Both the position numbers and the translations under genes were made by a program. Positions 1 through 9,106 of a stretch of DNA of 64,000 nt are shown one piece after another. How positions within the stretch are numbered: position 1 is the stretch's first letter; each line of letters starts with the position of its first letter. Where the stretch lies: the NCBI RefSeq assembly GCF_009765445.1, contig NZ_WHOY01000031.1, forward strand, positions 3,939,606 to 4,003,605, in the 5' to 3' direction. The stretch is from Pantoea sp. BAV 3049 (GTDB lineage Bacteria; Pseudomonadota; Gammaproteobacteria; Enterobacterales; Enterobacteriaceae). The notes below the pieces were generated by a model. That model saw only the letters and a list, made by a program, of their open reading frames with translations. It made no database searches and was not told where the DNA came from.

Positions 1-614
1 TCAAATTCCCACAGCGGACGACGACGCAGCCCACGGCGGTTTTCAATCAGCGACATCGCCGCCAGGTCTTCAGAGTAGAGCAGCTCCGCCGGATTAGTGC
101 GCTGCAGCTCTGCCGCCATGGTATCCAGGTCGCCAGGTTCAGCCAGCCGAAAGCGGCCGGAGCTGATATCCAGCGTGGCATAGCCAAAGCCGCGCGCACC
201 CTGCCAGATAGCCGCCAGCAGGTTATCCTGGCGCTCCTGCAACAGGGCTTCATCACTGATGGTGCCGGGGGTGACGATACGGACGACTTTACGCTCTACC
301 GGGCCTTTGCTGAGCGCCGGATCGCCAATCTGCTCACAGATCGCCACCGATTCCCCTAACTGCACCAGCTTGGCAAGATAGTTCTCCACCGCGTGATAAG
401 GCACACCGGCCATCGGGATCGGCTCACCCGCCGAGGCACCGCGTTTGGTCAGCGAGATTTCCAGCAGTTGGGAGGCGCGCTTCGCATCGTCATAAAACAG
501 CTCGTAGAAATCCCCCATACGATAGAACAACAGGATTTCCGGGTGCTCCGACTTCAGGCGAAGGTACTGCTGCATCATTGGGGTATGCGAGGAAAGGTTG
601 TCAGTTGTGCTCAT
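1..614 (-). CDS. mutS: DNA mismatch repair protein MutS (N-terminal part, cut by window edge)
   Basis: MutS recognises mispaired and looped bases and starts methyl-directed mismatch repair with MutL and MutH. Only the first ~204 codons are present; the gene runs leftwards out of the window. The start ATG is at 614-612 and the protein opens [20 protein letters not shown]. The mismatch-contacting Phe-x-Glu motif is visible as GDFYELF at about residues 34-40, followed by the domain I signature [19 protein letters not shown]. The match to the enterobacterial protein is close throughout the visible part. It marks the left boundary of the accessory region. Confidence 0.97.
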   Translation of the reverse strand, partial: MSTTDNLSSHTPMMQQYLRLKSEHPEILLFYRMGDFYELFYDDAKRASQLLEISLTKRGASAGEPIPMAGVPYHAVENYLAKLVQLGESVAICEQIGDPALSKGPVERKVVRIVTPGTISDEALLQERQDNLLAAIWQGARGFGYATLDISSGRFRLAEPGDLDTMAAELQRTNPAELLYSEDLAAMSLIENRRGLRRRPLWEF

Positions 615-816
615 GGCGTAATGAGGTCCATTTCGTTGAGTGTCAGTTTTATCGTGACGGTTATTGTTCTGATCTGAAGGTCACGTGAACTCAATGATAA
701 CGGACTCTGCCTGACAGGAAAACAAGCGCGGACACTGCCGCGCGCTTTTCATCCCGCTTTACGTGCTGGCTCGCAATTTGCTGCGGGTTGCAGTGCGAAT
801 GAAGAAGTTGGCTAAT

Positions 817-2046
817 TTAGCCTTTATCAGCAACACCAATACGCCACTGGGGCGGCGGCAGCGTGCCGTTCACGGCAAAATCTCCCACGATGCGGTCTTT
901 ATAGATGCGCGGATTATGTGAGGAAAGGGTGCGCGCATTACGCCAGAAACGGTCCAGTGCCAGAGGTCTGAGCGTGGCGGAAGCGCCCAGCGCATCGAAG
1001 ACGATGGTGGTGGCGTTGAGGATCAGATCGGTCACCACATTCAGCGACTGAGAGACTTCCAGTTCAGCGATGGCATTCACCTGCGTCTCCTGCTGTTCAT
1101 CCCCCTGTAAGCGGGCATTAAACGCGAGTTGCAGCGCCTCGGCGCTTTTCTGCACGATGGCTCCGCTGGCGTAAGCCGCTCCGCGAACCCGCCCCACAAC
1201 CTGCAGAATTTGCGGATCCTGAGCGACACGGGGGCCGTTGCCAATGCTGTAGGTGCGCTTACGTGCCGCGACCAGGCTGGCCAGTTCACCGCTCTGCGCC
1301 CGGCCAATGCCCGCCAGCGTAGCCAGATGGATCAGCTGGTAAAAGGCGGGCGCATACCTGAACTTGTTCTCCGTGTAGATTTCATTCTCGCCGAGAAGGA
1401 CGTTGTCGAAGATAGCCGTGCCGCTGGCCGTCAGTGTCTGACCAAAGCCATTCCAGTCATCAATCACGCTGACGCCTGGTGCAGTACGGGAAACGGTAAC
1501 CGCGACTGTCTCTCCTTTTTCATCGGTGAGGCCGACATCAATCCAGTCGGAATAGAGCGAGCCGGTGGTATAGAACTTTTTACCATCAAGACGCCATTGG
1601 TTGCCGGTTGGCTGAATCCTGGTGGAGAACGCCTGCTGTTTTGTGTCGCCAGCTTCGCTCCAGGCCGGGCCGACAATCTCGCCTCTGCCCAACAGCGGCA
1701 GCCATTTCTCACGGCGCTGGCTGTCTTCGCTGTTCAGCACGTTCTCCACAAAGCCAAGATGGCCGCGAATTGACTGCACCAGATTGGAATCTGCCTCGCC
1801 CAGCTCGGTCAGCAAATTAAACAGCTCGGGCAGCGTGATGCCGCTGCCGCCGTACTGTTGCGGCACCCTGAGTGCGGTGAAGCCACTCTTTTTCAGCCAC
1901 TCAATTTGTTCAAAAGGCAGCTGATGCTGTAATTCCCGTTCTATTGCACCTTCCCGGATGCGGGCGAATAAAGGACGGAATCGTTCGGCGAGGTATTCAT
2001 AATTTGCTGAAGGCGCGGATCCCCAGGCTGACTCAAATTGTGACAT
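817..2046 (-). CDS. SfnB/DszC-like acyl-CoA dehydrogenase-family monooxygenase
   Basis: A 409-residue protein of the acyl-CoA dehydrogenase fold. It has an N-terminal helical domain, a central beta domain (WSEAGDTKQQ and WRLDGKKFYTTGS around residues 130-165) and a C-terminal four-helix domain. The type resembles SfnB and DszC, which use reduced flavin and oxygen to attack small organosulfur compounds, rather than fatty acid dehydrogenases: the region after KKFYTTGS and the C-terminal SSHNPRIYKDR are typical of that branch. It is divergent from the ABC transporter and luciferase-like monooxygenase genes and probably belongs to the same scavenging module. Substrate is inferred only from family and context. 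Confidence 0.8.
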   Translation of the reverse strand: MSQFESAWGSAPSANYEYLAERFRPLFARIREGAIERELQHQLPFEQIEWLKKSGFTALRVPQQYGGSGITLPELFNLLTELGEADSNLVQSIRGHLGFVENVLNSEDSQRREKWLPLLGRGEIVGPAWSEAGDTKQQAFSTRIQPTGNQWRLDGKKFYTTGSLYSDWIDVGLTDEKGETVAVTVSRTAPGVSVIDDWNGFGQTLTASGTAIFDNVLLGENEIYTENKFRYAPAFYQLIHLATLAGIGRAQSGELASLVAARKRTYSIGNGPRVAQDPQILQVVGRVRGAAYASGAIVQKSAEALQLAFNARLQGDEQQETQVNAIAELEVSQSLNVVTDLILNATTIVFDALGASATLRPLALDRFWRNARTLSSHNPRIYKDRIVGDFAVNGTLPPPQWRIGVADKG

Positions 2047-2343
2047 TACGTGGCCCTGATTGGTTAATTAAAATGGAAGTTATACGATTTGTATTAATAT
2101 GATGATGTAACACGATGCGTTTAATAATGGTAACGTTAATAAGTTATAAGCTAATTAAGGCTGGCTATATAATCGTGGTTATCTGTGTTTCTCATAATGA
2201 CTCTCAGTATTGATATTTGCCACCTGCATTCCTGGCATGTTAATCGTTTTATATTCTAAAAATGTTACTTCTTCATTCTTCCCCTTTCTCTGTATAACCA
2301 GGCAGGGGCGGGTTTGGCTGTTACAAGGGAAATCGACATCACT
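2047..2343. promoter_or_regulatory. Divergent AT-rich promoter region of the scavenging module
   Basis: This ~300-bp gap separates the divergent flavoprotein gene and ABC transporter genes and is much richer in A+T than its neighbours. It must carry promoters for both directions. I see no clear operator. A ribosome-binding-like AAGGGA lies at 2325-2330 ahead of the ATG at 2344. Control by CysB/Cbl-type regulators would fit the cluster, but no such gene lies here. Confidence 0.4.
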
Positions 2344-3954
2344 ATGCTTCTTATGCGCAAAACAGGGCTTAACATAATCCTGGCGACCATTACGCTCTGC
2401 CTGGGTGCTCAGGCCATGGCAGAAACCGCTCAGCAACGCTCCTCTGACGGCGGCACACTACTCTATTTGCATGAGCAGGAGCCTCCCTGCCTGTGGGGCG
2501 GCTGGGTTCAGCAGGCCTATTTATCACGTCAGGTTTTTGATTATCTGGTCAGTTATGATAACGGCCATATTCGCCCGTGGCTGGCGACCCGTTGGGAAGA
2601 ATCAAAAGATCGCAAGACCATTATTTTCCATCTGCGCAAAGATGTGAAATTTACCGATGGCGATAAATTTAATGCCGATGCGGTGGTGGCTAATTATTCT
2701 GCCTGGCAGAAAGGAATTGGCTGGCACGGCTTCACTTATATGAGCGGTTTTACGCGGATTGATGATTATACCGTGGCCCTGCATCTGACCGAACCTAATC
2801 CGGAAATATATAACATTCTCGCCAACGGCCATTACGGTTTTCAGTCTCCTTATTCGCTGGCACATAATACCAGCGAACAGAAGTGTTTGAAGCCGGTCGG
2901 AACGGGTCCGTGGAAAGTCGTCAGGTGGTCACGCGGGGAGGAGATCGATTTTGTGCGTAATGATGATTATCACTGGGCTCCTCCCAATGCGCACCACAAC
3001 GGCCCGGCGTATATCAAGCACCTGCAGTGGAAGTTTGTCCCCGATGCCACCACCCGCTGGGGAGCGTTGATCAGCGGCGGGGCGGATGTCATTTACCAGC
3101 CGCCTTCCGCGCAGTGGAAAACCCTGCAGCGTGAATATCAGACGCTCTCCTATGTGGCGACCGGGCGGCCGCAGGCTTTCTCGTTCAACGTGCAGCGGGG
3201 GCCTTTCACTGACCAGCGCGTGCGGCAGGCTTTTGCTTATGCCATTGATCGTAAACAGATTATCAAAACGGTGTTCAAAGGCGCAGTGCCATATGAAGGC
3301 AACGGTTCTCTGAGTAAAACCACGCCGCTCTATCTCAATGTTGATGACCGCTACTCCCTGAACGTGGCCAAAGCTAACCAACTGCTTAATGACGCGGGCT
3401 GGACCGGTCGGGATGCTGAAGGTTACCGGCTGAAAGACGGGAAAAGGCTGGAAGGTCGCCTGCCCTATATCCAGGCGATTATCGACCAGGAAGGGGCGCT
3501 GATGCTGCAGGCGGTGCAGGATCAGGTGAAGCAGGTGGGGATCAAACTTGATCTGCTGCCGCTGACGCAGACCGAAGGTTTTGCCGGAGCACTCTCTCAG
3601 CCAGCGGACAAAGAGATCAGCTTTGGCTACTGGGTCTGGCCTTCCCCGTCCATTCTGGACATCGTTTACAACCACGCGCTGAACGGCGCATTCAATGGCA
3701 ATAACACCAGCTTTTTCAATAACCCCAAAATTGAAGCCCGGATCCTCGATGCCCAACGCGAGCCGGACCCGGCGCTGCGCCAGCAGAAATTTGCCGTGCT
3801 GCAGCAGTGGTTCGACGACCAGGCCATCGCCATCGGGGGTTACAACTTCACCTATAACGTCGCCGTAGCCCATCACGTCAATGGGCTGTGGCAGGACCAG
3901 GGCAACGGACTGTTGAATTTCAATGATGCTTATTTCGTGAAGGAGAAGCCATGA
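2344..3954 (+). CDS. ABC transporter substrate-binding protein, peptide/nickel (SBP_bac_5) type
   Basis: Periplasmic binding protein of 536 residues. The start is set at ATG 2344, giving MLLMRKTGLNIILATITLCL, a Sec signal peptide ending near AQAMA-ETAQ; an upstream in-frame TTG at 2314 would add ten unlikely residues before the signal. The mature protein has the oligopeptide-binding fold with DYLVSYDNGHIRPWLATRWE near the N-terminus. It looks most like the subfamily found beside luciferase-like monooxygenases in Klebsiella (KPN_01854 type), which is my recollection rather than a search result. Its stop overlaps the next gene as ATGA, so the four transporter genes are translationally coupled. 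Ligand unknown; an organosulfur or amine compound is likely from context. Confidence 0.85.
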   Translation: MLLMRKTGLNIILATITLCLGAQAMAETAQQRSSDGGTLLYLHEQEPPCLWGGWVQQAYLSRQVFDYLVSYDNGHIRPWLATRWEESKDRKTIIFHLRKDVKFTDGDKFNADAVVANYSAWQKGIGWHGFTYMSGFTRIDDYTVALHLTEPNPEIYNILANGHYGFQSPYSLAHNTSEQKCLKPVGTGPWKVVRWSRGEEIDFVRNDDYHWAPPNAHHNGPAYIKHLQWKFVPDATTRWGALISGGADVIYQPPSAQWKTLQREYQTLSYVATGRPQAFSFNVQRGPFTDQRVRQAFAYAIDRKQIIKTVFKGAVPYEGNGSLSKTTPLYLNVDDRYSLNVAKANQLLNDAGWTGRDAEGYRLKDGKRLEGRLPYIQAIIDQEGALMLQAVQDQVKQVGIKLDLLPLTQTEGFAGALSQPADKEISFGYWVWPSPSILDIVYNHALNGAFNGNNTSFFNNPKIEARILDAQREPDPALRQQKFAVLQQWFDDQAIAIGGYNFTYNVAVAHHVNGLWQDQGNGLLNFNDAYFVKEKP

Positions 3955-4967
3955 CTGAAGTCTCTTCCGGGCTCACCAGGCGCAGCCGAACGGCGAGTGG
4001 CAGCCAACCGTACAGCGGAGTCAGCGGCCTGCTACGAATGCTTGCCGTACGTATCGCGTCAGCCCTTTTTGTGCTGTGGGGAACGATAACGGTGACGTTT
4101 ATTGTGCTGTCCGTTCTGCCCGGCGATCGCGCCACCATCTTGCTTAATATCACTTCCGGGCAGGTGATCGAACGGACTCCGCAGGAGCTGGCACCAATCA
4201 ATGCCCTGTACGGTTTCGACCAGCCGATTGGCGAGCAGTATCTCCGGTATTTCTGGCAGCTGCTGCACGGAAATTTTGGTCTTTCGTTTGAGCTGCAGCG
4301 TCCGGTAGCGCACGTCATTGTTGAACAGCTGGTGCCGACCTTTACCCTGGCAATAAGTTCGCTGCTGCTGGCGTGGATCATTGCGATTCCCTGGACTCTG
4401 CTGACGGCTGGACGTGGCAGACGACTGAGTGCCTTTGGCTCCGCTGTTGAGACGATCATGGCCGGGCTGCCACAGTACTGGATCGGCATCCTGCTGCTGA
4501 TTGTGTTCGCCATCGGCCTGCGCTGGTTCCCTGTGGTGGGCGGTTCCAGCCTGACAGGCATCGTTTTACCGGCCGTCACGCTGGCTATTCCCCTGGCCGG
4601 TTTTATCGGTCACTCCCTGCGCGATGAGTTTGAACGCAGCATGCAGGAGCCCTTTGTTCTCTCGGCGCGCGCTCGTGGTATGAGCCTGCGAAGTGTCAGG
4701 CTTTTACACGTTCTGCGCCATGCGCTGATCCCGGCAATCACCCTCAGCGGCTGGGCCATCGGGAATCTGCTCTCCGGCGCGGTGCTGGTAGAGGCGGTTT
4801 TTGCCCGCCCGGGGCTGGGCAATGTGCTGGTCAACGCGGTCAGCAACAAAGATTTTGCGCTGGTCTCCGGCATCGTGGTGCTGATCAGTTTTCTCTACAT
4901 CATCATTAACCTGCTGGTCGATGTGATCTATCTGATCGTCGATCCCAGATTGCGAGGCAGATCATGA
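3951..4967 (+). CDS. ABC transporter permease, DppB-like
   Basis: Inner-membrane permease of 338 residues. A ~30-residue cytoplasmic N-terminus is followed by six predicted membrane segments, the first being IASALFVLWGTITVTFIVLS. The characteristic cytoplasmic coupling loop is SARARGMSLRSVRLLHVLRH at about residues 235-257. The gene overlaps the binding-protein gene by four bases and the next permease by four bases (ATGA at both junctions), so the two permeases form one heterodimeric channel. N-terminus is more polar than in DppB proper. Confidence 0.9.
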   Translation: MTEVSSGLTRRSRTASGSQPYSGVSGLLRMLAVRIASALFVLWGTITVTFIVLSVLPGDRATILLNITSGQVIERTPQELAPINALYGFDQPIGEQYLRYFWQLLHGNFGLSFELQRPVAHVIVEQLVPTFTLAISSLLLAWIIAIPWTLLTAGRGRRLSAFGSAVETIMAGLPQYWIGILLLIVFAIGLRWFPVVGGSSLTGIVLPAVTLAIPLAGFIGHSLRDEFERSMQEPFVLSARARGMSLRSVRLLHVLRHALIPAITLSGWAIGNLLSGAVLVEAVFARPGLGNVLVNAVSNKDFALVSGIVVLISFLYIIINLLVDVIYLIVDPRLRGRS

Positions 4968-5845
4968 CGACACATTCCTCTGACTATGCAGGCACAACGG
5001 CGAAACCGTCAGCCTTGCGCCATTTTTTCCCGGCGATTGGCAGGACACCATTCCCGGTTTTGCTTTCAACACTGCTGGCGCTGCTCTTTATTGTGGCGGC
5101 GGTTGCGCCTGCGCTGCTGGCAACCCATGACCCTTTCAGCACCGATTTATATCACGCATTGCAGGGGCCTTCCGCACAGCACTGGCTTGGTACCGACGAT
5201 ATTGGTCGCGATCTCTACAGCCGGATCATATGGGGAACCCGCCCGTCATTGCTGATTGGGATGGGAGCGATGGCCATCGCTTTAGCCGGGGCGATCGTCT
5301 TCGGCTTTACCGCCGCGCTGGCACCCCGCTGGATTGCCGGGCCGGTTAACCGGCTGCTGGAGATCCTGCTGGCCTTTCCCACTCTGCTGCTGGCTTTGCT
5401 GTTCGTGGCGCTGCTTGGCCCCTCGGCCAGCAGTTTGCTGATCTCGGTCGGCATTGGCACTGCACCGGGCTATGCGCGCCTGGTGCGGGCGCAGGCGCTG
5501 AAGGTCAAAGGTTCCGGCTATGTCGAAGCGGCCAGAGCGCTGGGGCATTCGTCGCAGAAACTCTTTTTGCAGCATATCGTGCCTAACGTCTTCCGGCCGC
5601 TCTCCTCGCTGGTGGCGCTGGGTATCGGTCAGTCGGTGGTGTGGGCTTCCGGACTGTCGTTTCTCGGACTGGGCGTGGTCCCGCCTTCCCCTGAATGGGG
5701 AGCCTTGCTTGAGGCGGGCAAGATTAATGTGACGGTGGCGTGGTGGCTGGAAGTGTTGCCAGGCATCGCCATTGTGCTGGTCGCGCTCTCATTTACCCAG
5801 ATTGGCCGTTACGTACAACAGCGCTCTGAAGGAGGACAGCAATAA
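4964..5845 (+). CDS. ABC transporter permease, DppC-like
   Basis: Second inner-membrane permease, 293 residues. It has the short cytoplasmic N-terminus, then the periplasmic motif HWLGTDDIGRDLYSRIIWGT (residues ~70-90) that is diagnostic of DppC/OppC-type subunits, and the coupling loop VEAARALGHSSQKLFLQHIV near residues 185-205. It partners the DppB-like subunit encoded upstream. The stop codon shares one base with the start of the ATPase gene (TAATG). Confidence 0.92.
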   Translation: MTTHSSDYAGTTAKPSALRHFFPAIGRTPFPVLLSTLLALLFIVAAVAPALLATHDPFSTDLYHALQGPSAQHWLGTDDIGRDLYSRIIWGTRPSLLIGMGAMAIALAGAIVFGFTAALAPRWIAGPVNRLLEILLAFPTLLLALLFVALLGPSASSLLISVGIGTAPGYARLVRAQALKVKGSGYVEAARALGHSSQKLFLQHIVPNVFRPLSSLVALGIGQSVVWASGLSFLGLGVVPPSPEWGALLEAGKINVTVAWWLEVLPGIAIVLVALSFTQIGRYVQQRSEGGQQ

Positions 5846-7500
5846 TGAACACCAAGGGTAAGGTGATTGAAGTTCGTGGCCTGAACGTCTGGTACGGCAA
5901 TCAGGGCGGGCGTCGGCATATTGTGAAAGATATCGATCTGGATCTTTTTCGCGGTCAGTGTGTGGCGCTGGTCGGAGAGTCCGGATCGGGCAAGAGCGTG
6001 ACGGCCAGGTCGCTGGTGGGGCTGGCGGGCGACCAGCTCAGCGTGGAGGCCGACATCCTGACTCTGGAAGGGGAAACATTGCTCAACCGCAGTGACGACT
6101 GGTGGCAGTCGGTGCGGGGGAGAAAAATCGGTTTTATTTTGCAGGATGCGCTGGTGTCCCTTGACCCGTTACGGCCGGTCGGGAAAGAGATTGCCGAAGC
6201 GCTGTCCGTGCACAGTTGGGGCACGCGCATCGACCGGGAAGAGAAGGTGCTTTCGCTGCTTAATGAGGTCGGCGTTCCAGAGCCGCATCTGCGGGCAAAA
6301 CAGCGTCCCGGAGAGCTTTCCGGCGGGCTGCGACAGCGGGCGCTTATCGCCTCGGCGATTGCACTGCATCCCGACGTGCTGATTGCTGATGAGCCCACCA
6401 CCGCGCTGGACGTCACCGTGCAGGCTCAGGTGCTGGACGTGCTCAGGCAGATGCTGGATCGCGGCACCAGCGTGATCCTGATCAGCCACGATCTCGCGGT
6501 GGTGGCGAAAATTGCTGACCAGATTCTGGTGATGCAGGGCGGCGCCATCGTGGAGGCCGGTAGCGCGGAAGAGGTGCTTCAGCGGCCACGCCATCCCTAC
6601 ACTCAGGCGCTGATCAACGCTATCCCCAGTGAACACACCAGAGGGCAACGGCTTTCGGCCAGTGAACAGCTTGCCACAACGCCGCTGTTTACCCATCGCT
6701 CAGCAACGGAGCAGCCAGAACTGCTGCTTGAGGCCCGCCATATTATTAAGCAATTTCGTGGGCCGGATCGCCAGCTTCGCACGGTCGTGGATGATGTCTC
6801 TTTCAGCCTGCGAAGAGGGGAAACGTTGGGGATCGTTGGGGAATCGGGATCGGGGAAGACAACGCTTTCGCGGATTGCCCTCTCTCTTGAGCAGCCTGAC
6901 AGCGGCGAGATCCTCTTCCGTGGGCAGCCGTGGAGCAACGCTTCTCCCGCGGCGCAGCGGGAAATCCGTCGTTATATCTCGGTGGTTTATCAGGACCCCT
7001 TATCCTCATTCGATCCGCGCTGGCGGGTTTCAGACATTCTTTATGATGCGATTGCCCTCGGGCAGCCTGGCAAGGGGCAGTCTTTGCGGGACAGTGCGGT
7101 AAGCCTGCTGGCGGCCGTGGGGCTTGGCCCGGAGCATCTGGAGCAGTGGCCTGCACGCCTGTCCGGTGGACAGCGGCAGCGAGTCGCCATTGCGCGGGCT
7201 ATCGCCACCCGTCCCGAGCTGATCATCCTTGATGAAGCCGTTTCCGCGCTGGATGTTTCGGTGCAGGCGCAGATCCTCGATCTGTTGGCAGACCTGCAGA
7301 CGCACCTGGGCGTCAGCTACCTCTTTATTTCCCACGATCTGGGGGTTATTCACCATATGAGTGACCGGGTACTGGTGATGCAAAACGGCGTGGCGGTAGA
7401 GCAGGGCGAAGCCGATGAGGTCTTTTATCACCCGCGCCATCCCTATACCCGGAAATTGCTCAACTCGCTGCCGCGGCTGAAAGCGGTCAGTTTCGCTTGA
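5845..7500 (+). CDS. ABC transporter ATP-binding protein with two fused ATPase domains (DppD-DppF type)
   Basis: A 551-residue protein carrying two complete nucleotide-binding domains, so it supplies both ATPases for the permease pair. Domain 1: Walker A GESGSGKS at residues 44-51, signature LSGGLRQR near 158, Walker B LIADEPTTALD. Domain 2: Walker A GESGSGKT near 332, signature LSGGQRQR near 439, Walker B LIILDEAVSALD and ISHDLGVIHHMSDRV. Each domain is followed by the oligopeptide-type C-terminal extension (RHPYTQAL, RHPYTRKLL). In many systems the two domains are separate genes; the fusion is a known variant. Confidence 0.93.
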   Translation: MNTKGKVIEVRGLNVWYGNQGGRRHIVKDIDLDLFRGQCVALVGESGSGKSVTARSLVGLAGDQLSVEADILTLEGETLLNRSDDWWQSVRGRKIGFILQDALVSLDPLRPVGKEIAEALSVHSWGTRIDREEKVLSLLNEVGVPEPHLRAKQRPGELSGGLRQRALIASAIALHPDVLIADEPTTALDVTVQAQVLDVLRQMLDRGTSVILISHDLAVVAKIADQILVMQGGAIVEAGSAEEVLQRPRHPYTQALINAIPSEHTRGQRLSASEQLATTPLFTHRSATEQPELLLEARHIIKQFRGPDRQLRTVVDDVSFSLRRGETLGIVGESGSGKTTLSRIALSLEQPDSGEILFRGQPWSNASPAAQREIRRYISVVYQDPLSSFDPRWRVSDILYDAIALGQPGKGQSLRDSAVSLLAAVGLGPEHLEQWPARLSGGQRQRVAIARAIATRPELIILDEAVSALDVSVQAQILDLLADLQTHLGVSYLFISHDLGVIHHMSDRVLVMQNGVAVEQGEADEVFYHPRHPYTRKLLNSLPRLKAVSFA

Positions 7501-7521
7501 TTACTGAAAAATGGAGTAATG

Positions 7522-8898
7522 ATGTCACGTGAACTTATTTATAACGGTTTTTTACACCTGACCCCGAATCATCACAGCCACGGCTACTGGCGCACCCCGG
7601 AAGGGCAGGTGCAGTACGGCTATAACCAACTCGATGCTTACGTCAAAACGGTTAAAACGCTGGAGAAAGGGCTGTTCGATACGCTGTTTATTGCTGACGT
7701 GGTCGGTGTCTATGACCTGGATTATGGCGATGGCAAAACCACTATTCAGGCGGGAACGCAGTTTCCGGAACCGGACCCGATTACCATCACTTCGGCGCTG
7801 GGTCTGGCGACTGAACATCTCGGCATCGTGGTCACCAGTAACGTTATCCAGGCGCATCCTTTCTCCTTTGCCAGGCAGATATCGTCGCTGGATGAATTTA
7901 CCCACGGGCGGGTAGGCTGGAATATCGTTACCTCCTATTTATCCAACGGGTTCCGTAATTACGGTTTTGATGAGATCGTGCCACACGACGAGCGTTATGA
8001 GTGGGCGCAGGAGTACCTCGACGTCGCATACAAGCTGTGGGAGCTGTCATGGGAAGAGGGCGCGGTGCTGCACGACCCGGCGACCAATCGTTTTTTCGAC
8101 GCCGACAAAATCCATAAGATTAACCACGTTGGAAAACGCTACAGCGTTGAGGGGCCGCATATTGTCGAGCCTTCGCCTCAGCGCAGCCCGGTACTGTTCC
8201 AGGCCGGAAACTCAGAGGCGGGCCGACGCTTTGCGGCGCGCAATGCGGAGGTGACTTTCCTGCCGTCTCAAACCCCGGAAACGGCGAAAAAGGACATCGC
8301 GATTTTAAATCAGGATGTGGTGGATTATGGGCGCAGGCCGGAAGATCTTAAAAAGCTGGTGATGCTCTCTACGGTGATTGGCTCAACTGAGGAAGAGGCA
8401 AAGCGCAAGCAGCAATACCTGTTCGATAATATTGATATCAATGCCCTGCAGGGCTTTTACAGCGGTGGCTCCGGGATTGATCTCTCCAGCATCGATCCCG
8501 ATACGCCATTGAAAGAGCTGAGCCGACGTGAACAGTTCAGCCAGCATATGCGCTCGAAATTCCGTATCGCGGTGGATGCGGATTACGGTCAGGGCAGGGA
8601 TCTGACGTGGCGTGAGTATCTGCTGCAACATGCCTTATTGCCAGGACGTTTTGCCGGAACGCCAGAGCAAATTGCCGATAAGGTGCAGGCATTTGCCGAC
8701 GCAGGCGTCGATGGCTTTAACGTGGTTCCGGTCACCACACTGGGCTGGTGGGATGAATGGGTTGAGCATGTGGTGCCCGTATTGCAAAAGCGCGGCCTTG
8801 CTCAAAAGGAATATAAGGAAGGCACGCTGCGGGAAAAAATCTTCGGCCAGGGAAGCCAGCTTGCGGCGTCGCATCCACAAAGAAAACTCGCGCTCTGA
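7522..8898 (+). CDS. FMN-dependent luciferase-like monooxygenase, NtaA/SnaA/DszA type
   Basis: About 458 residues. GGAG at 7513-7516 sits five bases before ATG 7522, which is a better start than the tandem ATG at 7519. Family features include TPNHHSHGYWRTPE near the N-terminus, GRVGWNIVTSYLSNG at ~130-145 and the flavin-site SPVLFQAGNSEAGRRFAARN near 225. Members use FMNH2 and oxygen to cleave C-S or C-N bonds in sulfones, alkanesulfonates or aminopolycarboxylates. It follows the ABC transporter genes by 18 bp and likely oxidises what they import. A separate flavin reductase is not encoded nearby. Confidence 0.88.
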   Translation: MSRELIYNGFLHLTPNHHSHGYWRTPEGQVQYGYNQLDAYVKTVKTLEKGLFDTLFIADVVGVYDLDYGDGKTTIQAGTQFPEPDPITITSALGLATEHLGIVVTSNVIQAHPFSFARQISSLDEFTHGRVGWNIVTSYLSNGFRNYGFDEIVPHDERYEWAQEYLDVAYKLWELSWEEGAVLHDPATNRFFDADKIHKINHVGKRYSVEGPHIVEPSPQRSPVLFQAGNSEAGRRFAARNAEVTFLPSQTPETAKKDIAILNQDVVDYGRRPEDLKKLVMLSTVIGSTEEEAKRKQQYLFDNIDINALQGFYSGGSGIDLSSIDPDTPLKELSRREQFSQHMRSKFRIAVDADYGQGRDLTWREYLLQHALLPGRFAGTPEQIADKVQAFADAGVDGFNVVPVTTLGWWDEWVEHVVPVLQKRGLAQKEYKEGTLREKIFGQGSQLAASHPQRKLAL

Positions 8899-8928
8899 AA
8901 GGGCTTACGGGGAAAAAGAGTCAGGGCG

Positions 8929-8958
8929 GTAACCTGCATGATTCAGCGTGCAGGTTAC
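8929..8958. terminator. Perfect 10-bp inverted repeat after the monooxygenase gene
   Basis: GTAACCTGCA (8929-8938) pairs perfectly with TGCAGGTTAC (8949-8958) around a 10-base loop. It lies 31 bp after the monooxygenase stop and could end the transporter operon. There is no run of T after it, so intrinsic termination is not certain. Confidence 0.5.
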
Positions 8959-9106
8959 GTATTCTCAGATCGCAGGCTGATCCGGCGCGCAGTTAAATCA
9001 AAGGTGCCATGAGGCGAGTAAAGATTCATTTTCGGCATGGGGGAGTCACTCCCTTGTCATTGAGTGGGCTGAAGGCGGGGAAAATCATGCCCACGCCTTC
9101 CTTTAT

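Noticed and set aside
2314-2343. TTG start ten codons upstream for the ABC binding protein
   Set aside because: It would place a polar stretch before the signal peptide; the ATG at 2344 fits better.
2929-3876. Open frame of 315 codons on the minus strand inside the ABC binding-protein gene
   Set aside because: It is antisense to a clear SBP_bac_5 protein, has no signal, domain or ribosome site, and reflects codon bias of the real gene.
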